A DNA stretch of 64,000 bases from contig NZ_JBHTKR010000002.1 of the NCBI RefSeq assembly GCF_042678485.1, positions 556,401 through 620,400 of the forward strand. Direction: 5' to 3'. The first letter of the stretch is position 1. Each line of letters opens with the position of its first letter. The notes under the pieces were generated by a model that was not told the origin of the DNA, searched no databases, and was given only the letters and a program-made list of their open reading frames with translations. Both the position numbers and the translations under genes were made by a program. Shown in pieces: positions 33,133 to 41,364 of the stretch. This stretch comes from Seohaeicola saemankumensis (GTDB lineage: Bacteria; Pseudomonadota; Alphaproteobacteria; Rhodobacterales; Rhodobacteraceae).

Positions 33133-34326
33133 TCAGGGCAGAAGCGGCAGCACCTCGACCATGTCGCCCGCCGCCCTCGGCCCGTCATGGGGGGGCCTGA
33201 TCAGCAGGCCGTTCGCCCGCACCAGTACTGTCAGCAGCGCGCTGTCCTGCCGGTCGAAGGCGGTCACGCGGCGGTCGGTTTCATCCTCGGCCAGATGCGC
33301 GCGCATGTAATGGGCGCGTGGTCCGTTGCCCGCGACCGGGGCGGCCAGACGGGCGCGCAGCACGGTCGGCAGATGATCCGTCAACCCCAGCATCGCCCGC
33401 AGCATCGGCAGCAGGAACAGATGCCCGCAGACAATCGCCGACACCGGGTTGCCCGGCAGGCCCAGATAGGCCGTTCCATCCGCGAAGGCGCCAGCGATCA
33501 GCGGCTTTCCCGGGCGCATCGCGATCTTGTAAAAGCTTTGTTGCAACCCGAAACGCGCCGCCACCTGCGCCACCAGATCGTGATCCCCGACCGAGGCGCC
33601 GCCGATCGTCACGATCAGATCCGCGCCCATCGCCATGTCGTAGACCGTCATCAAAGAGGCTTCATTGTCCCGCGCGACGGGCAGAAGCCGCGCGCGGCCG
33701 CCCGCCGCCTCGATCATGGCTTTCAGCGCAAACAGGTTCGATGCGATGATCTGGTCCGGGTTCGGTCTTTCGCCGGGCATGACCAACTCGTCGCCCGTGG
33801 CGATGATTGCGACCTCGGGCTTGCGGGTGACTTGCACATGGCCCGCATTCATCGCCGCCAGCAGCGCCAGATCCGAAGGGGTCAGCATCCTGGGCGCGGA
33901 AAGCGTGAAATCGGACGCAAAATCAGCGCCTTCCGGGCGGATATTCGTGCTGTTTTCCAGTGTGTCGCCCAAGGTGATCCGGGGACCCGAGCGGGTCACA
34001 TCCTCCTGGATGACGACGCGGTCCGCCCCTGCGGGCACCGGGGCGCCGGTAAAGATTCGCACTGCTTCGCCGGGGTTGACCTGACCGGCCCAGCCGTGCC
34101 CGGCCGCAGCCTCGCCCACCACTGCAAGCACCGCGCCGGGGTGGCAATCCTCGGCCCGTACCGCATAGCCGTCCATGGCAGAGGCAGCAAAGGGCGGCTG
34201 CGCCCGCCCCGCCTTGACCGGTGCCGCCAGCACCCGCCCGGCCGCATCCGTCAGCGGCACGGTCTCAGGGTGCAGCGGACGCACCAGCGCCAGGCAACGC
34301 GATTGGGCCTCGGCCACGCTGATCAT
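33133..34326 (-). CDS. moeA: Molybdopterin molybdenumtransferase
   Basis: A 397-residue MoeA, inserting molybdate into adenylylated molybdopterin. The N-terminal PPFAASAMDGYAVRA block, the MPT-binding GGASVGDHDL and the ATGDELV segment are present. The start overlaps the moaC stop by four bases. It is the last gene of a five-gene operon trpG-trpD-trpC-moaC-moeA and ends 117 bases before the lexA start codon region. Confidence 0.96.
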   Translation of the reverse strand: MISVAEAQSRCLALVRPLHPETVPLTDAAGRVLAAPVKAGRAQPPFAASAMDGYAVRAEDCHPGAVLAVVGEAAAGHGWAGQVNPGEAVRIFTGAPVPAGADRVVIQEDVTRSGPRITLGDTLENSTNIRPEGADFASDFTLSAPRMLTPSDLALLAAMNAGHVQVTRKPEVAIIATGDELVMPGERPNPDQIIASNLFALKAMIEAAGGRARLLPVARDNEASLMTVYDMAMGADLIVTIGGASVGDHDLVAQVAARFGLQQSFYKIAMRPGKPLIAGAFADGTAYLGLPGNPVSAIVCGHLFLLPMLRAMLGLTDHLPTVLRARLAAPVAGNGPRAHYMRAHLAEDETDRRVTAFDRQDSALLTVLVRANGLLIRPPHDGPRAAGDMVEVLPLLP

Positions 34327-34808
34327 TCGGCCTGATACCTTCCAGACTTGCCGCCATCCTTCAGGATCACCCGGATGCCGCCGATCTCCATGGCCTTGTC
34401 GACCGCCTTTGCCATGTCATAGACGGTCAGGGCCGCCGTGCTGACGGCGGTCAGCGCCTCCATCTCGACGCCGGTCTGGCCGGTGGTCTTTACGGTCGCT
34501 TCGATCCTCACGCCGGGCAGGTCGGGGTCCAGCGTCAGTTCGACGGCCACCTTTGTGATCGGCAGCGGGTGGCATAGCGGGATCAGATCGGCGGTCTTCT
34601 TGGCGCCCATGATGCCTGCCAGCCGCGCGATCCCCAGCACGTCACCCTTTTTTGCGCGCCCCTCGCCGATGATGTCGAAGGTGGCCCGCGCCATCCTGAT
34701 CCAGCCCTCGGCCACGGCGACGCGCGATGTCACCGCCTTGTCGGACACATCGACCATATGCGCCTGACCCTGCGCGTCGAAATGCGTCAGATCCTTGCCC
34801 TTCATCAC
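34323..34808 (-). CDS. moaC: Cyclic pyranopterin monophosphate synthase
   Basis: A 161-residue MoaC that forms cyclic pyranopterin monophosphate in molybdenum cofactor synthesis. THFDAQGQAHMVDVSDK at the N-terminus and the active-site IPLCHPLPITKV and TGVEMEALTAVS segments are clear. It overlaps trpC upstream and moeA downstream by four bases each, so it is translated within the tryptophan operon. Confidence 0.97.
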   Translation of the reverse strand: MMKGKDLTHFDAQGQAHMVDVSDKAVTSRVAVAEGWIRMARATFDIIGEGRAKKGDVLGIARLAGIMGAKKTADLIPLCHPLPITKVAVELTLDPDLPGVRIEATVKTTGQTGVEMEALTAVSTAALTVYDMAKAVDKAMEIGGIRVILKDGGKSGRYQAE

Positions 34809-35620
34809 ATGCTTCCCGGTGTCAGCGGATTGGCCAGCAACGAACGCGTGGCCAGTTCCACATCATCCTGGCGCATCAGGCTTTCCCCGATCAGGAAGCA
34901 GCGCGCCCCGTACATCGCCATGTCGGCTAGGTCCTTCGGCGTGGACAGCCCGCTTTCGCAGACCAGCATCCGGTCTTCGGGCACCAGTTTCGACAGGGTG
35001 CGCGTGGTATCCAGCGACGTCTCGAATGTATTCAGGTTGCGGTTGTTGATCCCGATCATGCGCGAGGACAGCAGCGCCGCGCGTTCCAGCTCGGGCCGGT
35101 CATGCACCTCGATCAGCGCATCCATGCCCCAGTCATGGGCGGCGGATTCAAGCTCCTGCGCCTGGGCGTCACTGACCGAGGCCATGATGATCAGGATGCA
35201 ATCGGCGCCAAGCGCGCGGGCTTCGGCCACCTGGTAGGGGTCATACATGAAATCCTTGCGCAGCACCGGCAGGTCGCAGGCGGCGCGCGCGGCGACCAGA
35301 TAGTCCTTTGCGCCCTGGAAGCTGGGCGTATCGGTCAGCACCGACAGACAGGTCGCGCCACCGGCGGCATAGGCCTGCGCCAGCGCGGGCGGGTCGAAAT
35401 CGGGGCGGATCAACCCCTTTGACGGGCTGGCCTTCTTGATCTCGGCAATCAGCCCGTAGCCGGTACGCGACGCCGCGTGCAGCGCATCCGCGAAGGGGCG
35501 TACGGGATCTGCCTCGCGGGCCTCGGCCTCGACGGCCTCAAGCGGCTTTGCGGCCTTGTCCGCGGCCACTTCCGCCAGTTTGTAGGTCTTGATGCGATCC
35601 AGGATCGTTTCGGTCATCAT
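34805..35620 (-). CDS. trpC: Indole-3-glycerol phosphate synthase
   Basis: A 271-residue TrpC closing the indole ring in tryptophan synthesis. The catalytic Lys is in AEIKKASPSKGLI, and VLRKDFMYDPYQVAEARALGAD and GINNRNLNTFE follow the family pattern. It is separate from TrpF (not fused). Four-base overlaps join it to trpD and moaC. Confidence 0.97.
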   Translation of the reverse strand: MMTETILDRIKTYKLAEVAADKAAKPLEAVEAEAREADPVRPFADALHAASRTGYGLIAEIKKASPSKGLIRPDFDPPALAQAYAAGGATCLSVLTDTPSFQGAKDYLVAARAACDLPVLRKDFMYDPYQVAEARALGADCILIIMASVSDAQAQELESAAHDWGMDALIEVHDRPELERAALLSSRMIGINNRNLNTFETSLDTTRTLSKLVPEDRMLVCESGLSTPKDLADMAMYGARCFLIGESLMRQDDVELATRSLLANPLTPGSM

Positions 35621-36636
35621 GTCTCCGATGTCAGTCTTGCCAGGGCTGCCAGCTTTTCACCGGCGGCCCCGCTGTCGATGCTGTCGCGCGCGCGGTCAAC
35701 ACCGTCGCGCAGATCATCCGCCTTGCCCGCGACAACCAGCGCCGCCGCCGCGTTCAGCAGCACCGCATCGCGATAGGCACCCGGCGCACCCTCCAGCAGC
35801 GCGCGCAGGGCGGCGGCGTTTTCCTGTGGTGTGCCGCCGATGATATCCTCGAACGGATGCACGGGCAGGCCGAAATCCTCGGGATGCAGTTCCACCTCGC
35901 GGATGGTGCCATCCTGCTCGAGGGCGGCAACCCAGGTCAGGCCGGTGATCGTCATCTCGTCCGTACCGTCCGAGCCATGCACCAGCCAGGCGCGTTCGCT
36001 GCCCAATTGGCCCAGCACCTCGGCCATCGGGCGGATCAGGTCACGCCTGTAGGCGCCGGTCAGCTGTCGCTTGACGCCGGCCGGGTTGGTCAGCGGACCC
36101 AGGATGTTGAAGATCGTGCGGGTGCCCAACTCGGTGCGCGTCGGGCCGACATGCGCCATCGCGGGGTGATGCATCGGCGCCATCATGAAGGCGATGCCGC
36201 AGGCGTTCAAAGCCTTTTCAACGACTTGCGGGCCGACCATCACCTGGATTCCCAGTTGCGTCAGCGCATCCGCCGCACCTGATTTGGAACTCAGGTTGCG
36301 ATTGCCATGCTTGGCCACGGGCACGCCCGCGCCCGCCACCACAAAGGCCGTCGCGGTCGAGATGTTCAGCGTACCCATCCCGTCGCCGCCGGTGCCCACG
36401 ATATCCATGGCCCCTTGCGGCGCGCGCACGGCATGGCATTTCGCCCGCATCACGGCGGCGGCGGCGGCATATTCCTCGACCGTTTCACCGCGCGTGCGCA
36501 GCGCCATCAGCAAGCCGCCGATCTGGCTCGGGGTGGCCTCGCCCTCGAACAGGATGGTAAAGGCGGCCTCGGCCTCGGCGCGTGTCAGGGCGCGGTCCGC
36601 GGCAAGACCCAGAAGCGGTTTCAGCGCATCACTCAT
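35617..36636 (-). CDS. trpD: Anthranilate phosphoribosyltransferase
   Basis: A 339-residue TrpD joining anthranilate to PRPP. The PRPP-binding GTGGDGMGTLNIST loop and KHGNRNLSSKSGAAD motif are present. It overlaps trpG and trpC by four bases. Confidence 0.97.
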   Translation of the reverse strand: MSDALKPLLGLAADRALTRAEAEAAFTILFEGEATPSQIGGLLMALRTRGETVEEYAAAAAVMRAKCHAVRAPQGAMDIVGTGGDGMGTLNISTATAFVVAGAGVPVAKHGNRNLSSKSGAADALTQLGIQVMVGPQVVEKALNACGIAFMMAPMHHPAMAHVGPTRTELGTRTIFNILGPLTNPAGVKRQLTGAYRRDLIRPMAEVLGQLGSERAWLVHGSDGTDEMTITGLTWVAALEQDGTIREVELHPEDFGLPVHPFEDIIGGTPQENAAALRALLEGAPGAYRDAVLLNAAAALVVAGKADDLRDGVDRARDSIDSGAAGEKLAALARLTSET

Positions 36637-37214
36637 GCCGGCACCTTCGTCAGGTTCAGGAAATTGCGCAGCAGGTCATGCCCATGCTGCGAGGCGATGG
36701 ATTCGGGGTGGAACTGCACGCCGTGGATCGGCAGGTCGCGGTGCTGCAACCCCATGATCGTGCCATCCTCCAGCCAGGCCGTCACCTCGAGGCAATCGGG
36801 CAATGACTCGCGTTCGACGACCAGCGAATGATAGCGCGTCGCCTCGAACGGGTTGGGCAGGCCCGCGAACAGGCCCTTGCCGGCATGGTGCATCACGCCC
36901 ATCTTGCCATGCACGATCTCGTGGCAGCGCACGACGCGGCCGCCGAAAGCCTGCCCGATGGTCTGATGGCCCAGGCACACGCCCAGCAGGGGTGTTCCGG
37001 TGTCGGCCGCCGCCGCCGTCAGCGCCAGGCAGATCCCCGCCTGATCGGGGTCGCAGGGACCGGGGGACAGGATGATGCCGGCCGGGTTCATCGCCATCGC
37101 CTGTTGCACATCCAGCGCATCATTGCGGCATACGGTGATATCCGCGCCCAGATCGCCAAGATAATGCACAAGGTTATAGGTGAAACTGTCGTAGTTATCG
37201 ATGAGAAGCAGCAT
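36633..37214 (-). CDS. trpG: Anthranilate synthase glutaminase component
   Basis: A 193-residue class I glutamine amidotransferase that feeds ammonia to TrpE. The nucleophile is in GVCLGHQTIGQAFGG and the triad completes in GVQFHPESI. The chosen ATG at 37214 (MLLLIDNYDSFTYN) is the family start; an in-frame codon further upstream would add a short unlikely leader. It is first in the operon trpG-trpD-trpC-moaC-moeA. trpE is about 2.6 kb upstream, in a different unit on the same strand. Confidence 0.95.
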   Translation of the reverse strand: MLLLIDNYDSFTYNLVHYLGDLGADITVCRNDALDVQQAMAMNPAGIILSPGPCDPDQAGICLALTAAAADTGTPLLGVCLGHQTIGQAFGGRVVRCHEIVHGKMGVMHHAGKGLFAGLPNPFEATRYHSLVVERESLPDCLEVTAWLEDGTIMGLQHRDLPIHGVQFHPESIASQHGHDLLRNFLNLTKVPA

Positions 37215-37495
37215 CTGGCCTATCTTTTCCGTTTCGGGGCTGGAGGCCCGCACCTTGGTCGCGGTATACTTGTTCAGGCTTGCGCCGGAGCGTCAAGGGG
37301 CGTGACCCATATTGCGGCCCAAACCCCGGGCCCGGCCGGTTTGGGCTTGACCGTTCTGGACCTGTCCGGTTTGGGCATGGCAGCTGCGGGAAGGGCTGAT
37401 ACGGTGACCGCTGCTGCTGCCGGGGCAGATGCGGGCAAGAAGGCGACAAGGACCGCAGAAAGCGGCACAAGCTGCGGGCAGGAAAGGGCAGAACG

Positions 37496-39247
37496 ATGGC
37501 AACAGGGTTTATTCGTGGGGTTCTTGCGGGGACGGTGGTGTCGGTGATCGGTGTCTCGGCGCTGTCGATTCTGTCGGGCCTGCCGCAGGACAGATCATCC
37601 GGGACCGCTCCGGTCGATCAGGCCGAAACGACGACCGAGCCGGCGCCCGCACCTGCCACCGAAACGACAACTGAAACGACGACAGCACCGGCAACTGAAA
37701 CGACGACCGCACCGGCAACCGAAACGGCGACCGACGCGGCAATCCCAACCGCCGATGCCAGCCGCGCCGCACCCGAAACCCCGCCCGAAGCACAGGCCGA
37801 AACGGCACCCGAAGCGCCGCCCGAAGCGGCGCAGGTCAGCGTTCCGGCAGGCAGCGGCTTCACAGCCGGTCGCGAAGACAGGCAAGCCACGCTTCCGGCA
37901 CCCGACCGCGCGCCCGATCCCGCACCGGTTCAGGCGCTGGATGCGACAGCGCCCCCCTCCAATCCCGTGTTGCCTCAGGCCGATCGCGATCCGGCGGCCC
38001 AGCCGCAGACCGATCAGGCCACGACATCCATGCCGGCCCCCGCCGTTGCAACAGACGCGCCCGTTGTCGCGGCGCTGCCGAGCACGCAAGACAGCGGCAC
38101 CGCACCCCTCGGCACCGCCGCACCGGTCGTGCCGCAACCGCCCGGCGACCGTGACACCACGGCCACCTTCGGCGCGCCGCAGGTTGCACCCGCACCCGCG
38201 CAGCCTGATCAGGCGCAGGCCGCCCCCGACAGCAGCCCGGCCGCCATCTCCGCGCCGCGCGACGATGCCTTGATCGATGTCAGCCCGCGCGCCGAGGCCG
38301 GGGCCCCGCCCGCACAATCAGCGGCGCTGGCGCCGCAGGCCGATACACGCCGCCAGCCCCTGCCTGTGATCGAACCAGCAGCGCCCGCCGTGCAACCCGA
38401 TCAGACCGCACCCGCCGCGCCGGTCGCCGTGGACGATATCACGCCGGTGATCCGCCCTTCGATCGGGACGCCTGCCACCTCGTTGATCGACCGGCCCGCG
38501 CCCGATGCCACCGTCACGGCAGATATTTCCACCGGCAGCGAGGCGATCCCGCTGCGCCGCAATGCCGTGCCGTTTGATGACAGCGACACCCGTCCGCGTC
38601 TGTCCATCGTGCTGATCGACCGGGGTGACAGCGGGTTGGGACCTGACGCCCTGGCCGCTTTCCCCTATCCGCTGACCATCGCGATCGACGCCACCCGCCC
38701 CGATGCGCCCGAAGCCTCGGATCGGTATCGCCGCGCCGGATTCGAGGTCCTGGCGATGGTCGATCTGCTGCCCGGCTCGACGCCCAAGGATGCCGAGATC
38801 GCGATGGAAGTGTCCCTGGCCGCCGTGCCCGAAGCCGTCGGCGTGTTGGAAGGGGTCGCAACCGGGCTGCAATCCAGCCGTGCGCTGTCCGATCAGGTAT
38901 CCGCCATTCTGGGGCAGCGTGGCTATGGTCTGGTCATGTTGCCGAACGGTCTGAACACCGCGCAAAAGATGGCTGCAAAATCGGGTGTGCCTTCAGCCAC
39001 GGTATTCCGTGATTTCGACGGGGCAGGCCAGGATGCGGCCGCGATTCGCCGTTTCCTTGACCAGGGCGCCTTCAAGGCCGGTCAGCAGGCGGAAGGTCTG
39101 CCCGTCGCGGGCGAGGGCGAAGGCGTGATCATGATCGGCCGCCTGCAGCCCGACACGATTTCGGCCCTGCTGCTGTGGGGGCTGCAGGACCGGGCGCAGC
39201 GCGTGGCGCTGGCGCCCGTGTCGGCGGTGCTGCAAGCGGGGGAATGA
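37496..39247 (+). CDS. Divergent polysaccharide deacetylase (YibQ) family protein with a long Pro/Ala/Thr-rich linker
   Basis: A 583-residue protein: N-terminal membrane helix (about 4-27), then some 300 residues very rich in Pro, Ala, Thr and Gln with repeats of ATETTTAP, and a folded C-terminal domain from about residue 360 (RLSIVLIDRGDSGLGPDALA; DLLPGSTPKDAEIAM; GYGLVMLPNGLNTA). The C-terminal part matches the divergent polysaccharide deacetylase / DUF610 family, which lacks a full metal site in many members. I infer a periplasmic envelope protein with a spacer through the wall. The ATG at 37496 follows GGAAAGGG-like bases. It is divergent from trpG. Confidence 0.82.
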   Translation: MATGFIRGVLAGTVVSVIGVSALSILSGLPQDRSSGTAPVDQAETTTEPAPAPATETTTETTTAPATETTTAPATETATDAAIPTADASRAAPETPPEAQAETAPEAPPEAAQVSVPAGSGFTAGREDRQATLPAPDRAPDPAPVQALDATAPPSNPVLPQADRDPAAQPQTDQATTSMPAPAVATDAPVVAALPSTQDSGTAPLGTAAPVVPQPPGDRDTTATFGAPQVAPAPAQPDQAQAAPDSSPAAISAPRDDALIDVSPRAEAGAPPAQSAALAPQADTRRQPLPVIEPAAPAVQPDQTAPAAPVAVDDITPVIRPSIGTPATSLIDRPAPDATVTADISTGSEAIPLRRNAVPFDDSDTRPRLSIVLIDRGDSGLGPDALAAFPYPLTIAIDATRPDAPEASDRYRRAGFEVLAMVDLLPGSTPKDAEIAMEVSLAAVPEAVGVLEGVATGLQSSRALSDQVSAILGQRGYGLVMLPNGLNTAQKMAAKSGVPSATVFRDFDGAGQDAAAIRRFLDQGAFKAGQQAEGLPVAGEGEGVIMIGRLQPDTISALLLWGLQDRAQRVALAPVSAVLQAGE

Positions 39248-39267
39248 CCCGCAGGCCGGAATGACCC

Positions 39268-39825
39268 TTAGGCCGGTGGCGCGTCGCGCCATTCGCCGGG
39301 GCGCAGATCGCCAAGCTGCCAGTCGCCGATGCGGATGCGGATCAGCCGCAGCGTGGGATGGCCCACATGGGCGGTCATGCGCCTGACCTGCCGGTTGCGC
39401 CCCTCGCTGATGGTCAGTTCGATCCAGCTGTCAGGCACCGATTTGCGGAACCGTACCGGCGGCCTGCGTGGCCAGAGCCATGCCGGTTCCGGCACCGCGC
39501 GCACGCGGGCAGGGCGCGTGGGCCCGTCTTTCAGCGTGACGCCTGTTCGCAACGACGCAAGGGCTGCGGCGTCCGGGATGCCTTCGACCTGTGCCAGATA
39601 GGTCTTTTCCAGTTTGTGACGCGGATCGCTGATCCGGGCCTGCAGCTTTCCGTCATCGGTCAGCAGCAGCAGCCCTTCGCTGTCGCGGTCCAGTCGCCCG
39701 GCGGGATAGACGCGGGGAATGTCGATGAAATCCGACAGGGTCGCGCGCGGGCTGTCCGCGCTGCCGCGATCGGTGAATTGCGACAGCACGTCGAAGGGCT
39801 TGTTGAACAGGATCAGGCGCGTCAT
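39268..39825 (-). CDS. rluE: Pseudouridine synthase, RluE-like
   Basis: A 185-residue RsuA/RluE-type pseudouridine synthase without an S4 domain. The catalytic Asp is in YPAGRLDRDSEGLLLLT, and the C-terminal ISEGRNRQVRRMTAHVGHPTLRLIR motif (given here in part) is typical. RluE modifies U2457 of 23S rRNA; the site is inferred by size and lack of S4. It is third in the run ppiD-trpE-rluE, 18 bases after trpE. Confidence 0.9.
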   Translation of the reverse strand: MTRLILFNKPFDVLSQFTDRGSADSPRATLSDFIDIPRVYPAGRLDRDSEGLLLLTDDGKLQARISDPRHKLEKTYLAQVEGIPDAAALASLRTGVTLKDGPTRPARVRAVPEPAWLWPRRPPVRFRKSVPDSWIELTISEGRNRQVRRMTAHVGHPTLRLIRIRIGDWQLGDLRPGEWRDAPPA

Positions 39826-39843
39826 GGCGGCGACACCGCCATG

Positions 39844-41352
39844 TCAGCTGTTGCCGCCCGAAAACCGCGCCGCATCGGCCGCCGCACGGCGGATCGCGTT
39901 CGATTTATGCACGGTTTCCTGATATTCGGCCTCGGGGTCGCTGTCATAGACGACGCCGCCGCCCGCCTGGATATAGAGCTTGCGATCCTTGACGATGGCA
40001 GTACGCAGAGCAATGCACATGTCCATGTCGCCGCCCGCGCTGAAATAGCCCACGCCGCCCCCGTAGACACCGCGCTTTTCCGGCTCCAGCTCGTCGATGA
40101 TCTGCATGGCGCGCACCTTGGGCGCACCTGACACGGTGCCTGCGGGCATGCCTGCGAAAAACGCACTCAACGCGTCCTGATCCTCGGCCAGCTCGCCCAC
40201 CACATTGGAGACGATATGCATCACATGGCTGTAGCGTTCGATGATGAACTGTTCGGTCGGGCGCACCGTGCCGATCTTGGCGACCCGACCCACATCGTTG
40301 CGGCCCAGATCCAGCAGCATCAGATGTTCGGCCAGTTCCTTCTTGTCGGCCAGCAGCTCGGCCTCATAGGCGCGATCCTGTTCTGGGGTGGCGCCGCGCG
40401 GTCGTGTGCCCGCGATGGGACGGATCGTCACCTCGCGGCCAAAGACCCGCACCAGGATTTCGGGACTTGCCCCGATCACCTGGAAACCGCCGAAGTTGAA
40501 ATAGAACATGAAGGGCGACGGATTGGTGCGCCGCAACGAGCGGTAGAGCGTGAAGGGTGGCAGGGGAAAATCCTGCGTCCAGCGCTGCGAGGGCACGACC
40601 TGGAAAATGTCGCCCGCGCGTATGTAATCCTTGGCCTTTTCGACAGCCGCCAGATAGGCGTCATGCGCGAAATTCGACCGGGGCGGTGCGGCATCGCGCG
40701 CCTCGCCCATCTCGCGGGTAGCCTGGGGCAGGGCGCGGTCCAGGTCGCGCAGCGCATCCATCACCCGCTCTGCCGCCTGGGCATAGGCGGCGCGCGCTGA
40801 CTGGCCATCGCTGACCCATGCGGGCGAGACCACGGTCACGTCGCCCTTGACGCCATCCAGCACCGCCACCACCGTCGGGCGCATCATCACCGCATCGGGC
40901 AGGCCCAGCGGATCGGGGTTCACATCGGGCAGATGTTCCACCAGCCGGATCATGTCATAGCCAAGATAGCCGAACAGCCCTGCGCTGGCGGCGGGCAGAT
41001 CCTCGGGCAGGTCGATGCGGCTTTCCGCGATCAGCGCACGCAGATTGTCCAGCGGATCGCCGGGCTGATCCTCGAATGTATCGGGATCGAACCGGGCCTG
41101 GCGGTTCAGGCGGCTTTGCGCGCCATGGCACTGCCAGACAAGGTCGGGTTTCATCCCGATGATCGAATAGCGCCCGCGCACCTCGCCGCCGGTCACTGAT
41201 TCCAGCATGAAGGCATCCTTAGCCGCGCCCGAAAGCTTGAGCATCAGCGAGACGGGCGTATCCAGATCGGCGGCAAGCCGGGCATAGACCACCTGGTTCT
41301 TTCCGGCCTCATAGGCGCGGGCGAAGCTTTCGAAATCGGGTGTCAGCTCCAC
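39844..41352 (-). CDS. trpE: Anthranilate synthase component I
   Basis: A 502-residue TrpE converting chorismate to anthranilate. The catalytic-domain blocks PFMFYFNFGGFQVIGASPE, IRPIAGTRPRGATPEQD and GAPKVRAMQIIDELE are present, as is an N-terminal regulatory domain. No attenuator-like leader is seen; the gene starts 12 bases after the ppiD stop, so it is transcribed from an upstream promoter. The other tryptophan genes are in a separate operon. Confidence 0.97.
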   Translation of the reverse strand: MELTPDFESFARAYEAGKNQVVYARLAADLDTPVSLMLKLSGAAKDAFMLESVTGGEVRGRYSIIGMKPDLVWQCHGAQSRLNRQARFDPDTFEDQPGDPLDNLRALIAESRIDLPEDLPAASAGLFGYLGYDMIRLVEHLPDVNPDPLGLPDAVMMRPTVVAVLDGVKGDVTVVSPAWVSDGQSARAAYAQAAERVMDALRDLDRALPQATREMGEARDAAPPRSNFAHDAYLAAVEKAKDYIRAGDIFQVVPSQRWTQDFPLPPFTLYRSLRRTNPSPFMFYFNFGGFQVIGASPEILVRVFGREVTIRPIAGTRPRGATPEQDRAYEAELLADKKELAEHLMLLDLGRNDVGRVAKIGTVRPTEQFIIERYSHVMHIVSNVVGELAEDQDALSAFFAGMPAGTVSGAPKVRAMQIIDELEPEKRGVYGGGVGYFSAGGDMDMCIALRTAIVKDRKLYIQAGGGVVYDSDPEAEYQETVHKSNAIRRAAADAARFSGGNS

Positions 41353-41364
41353 GGGCGGGTGTCC

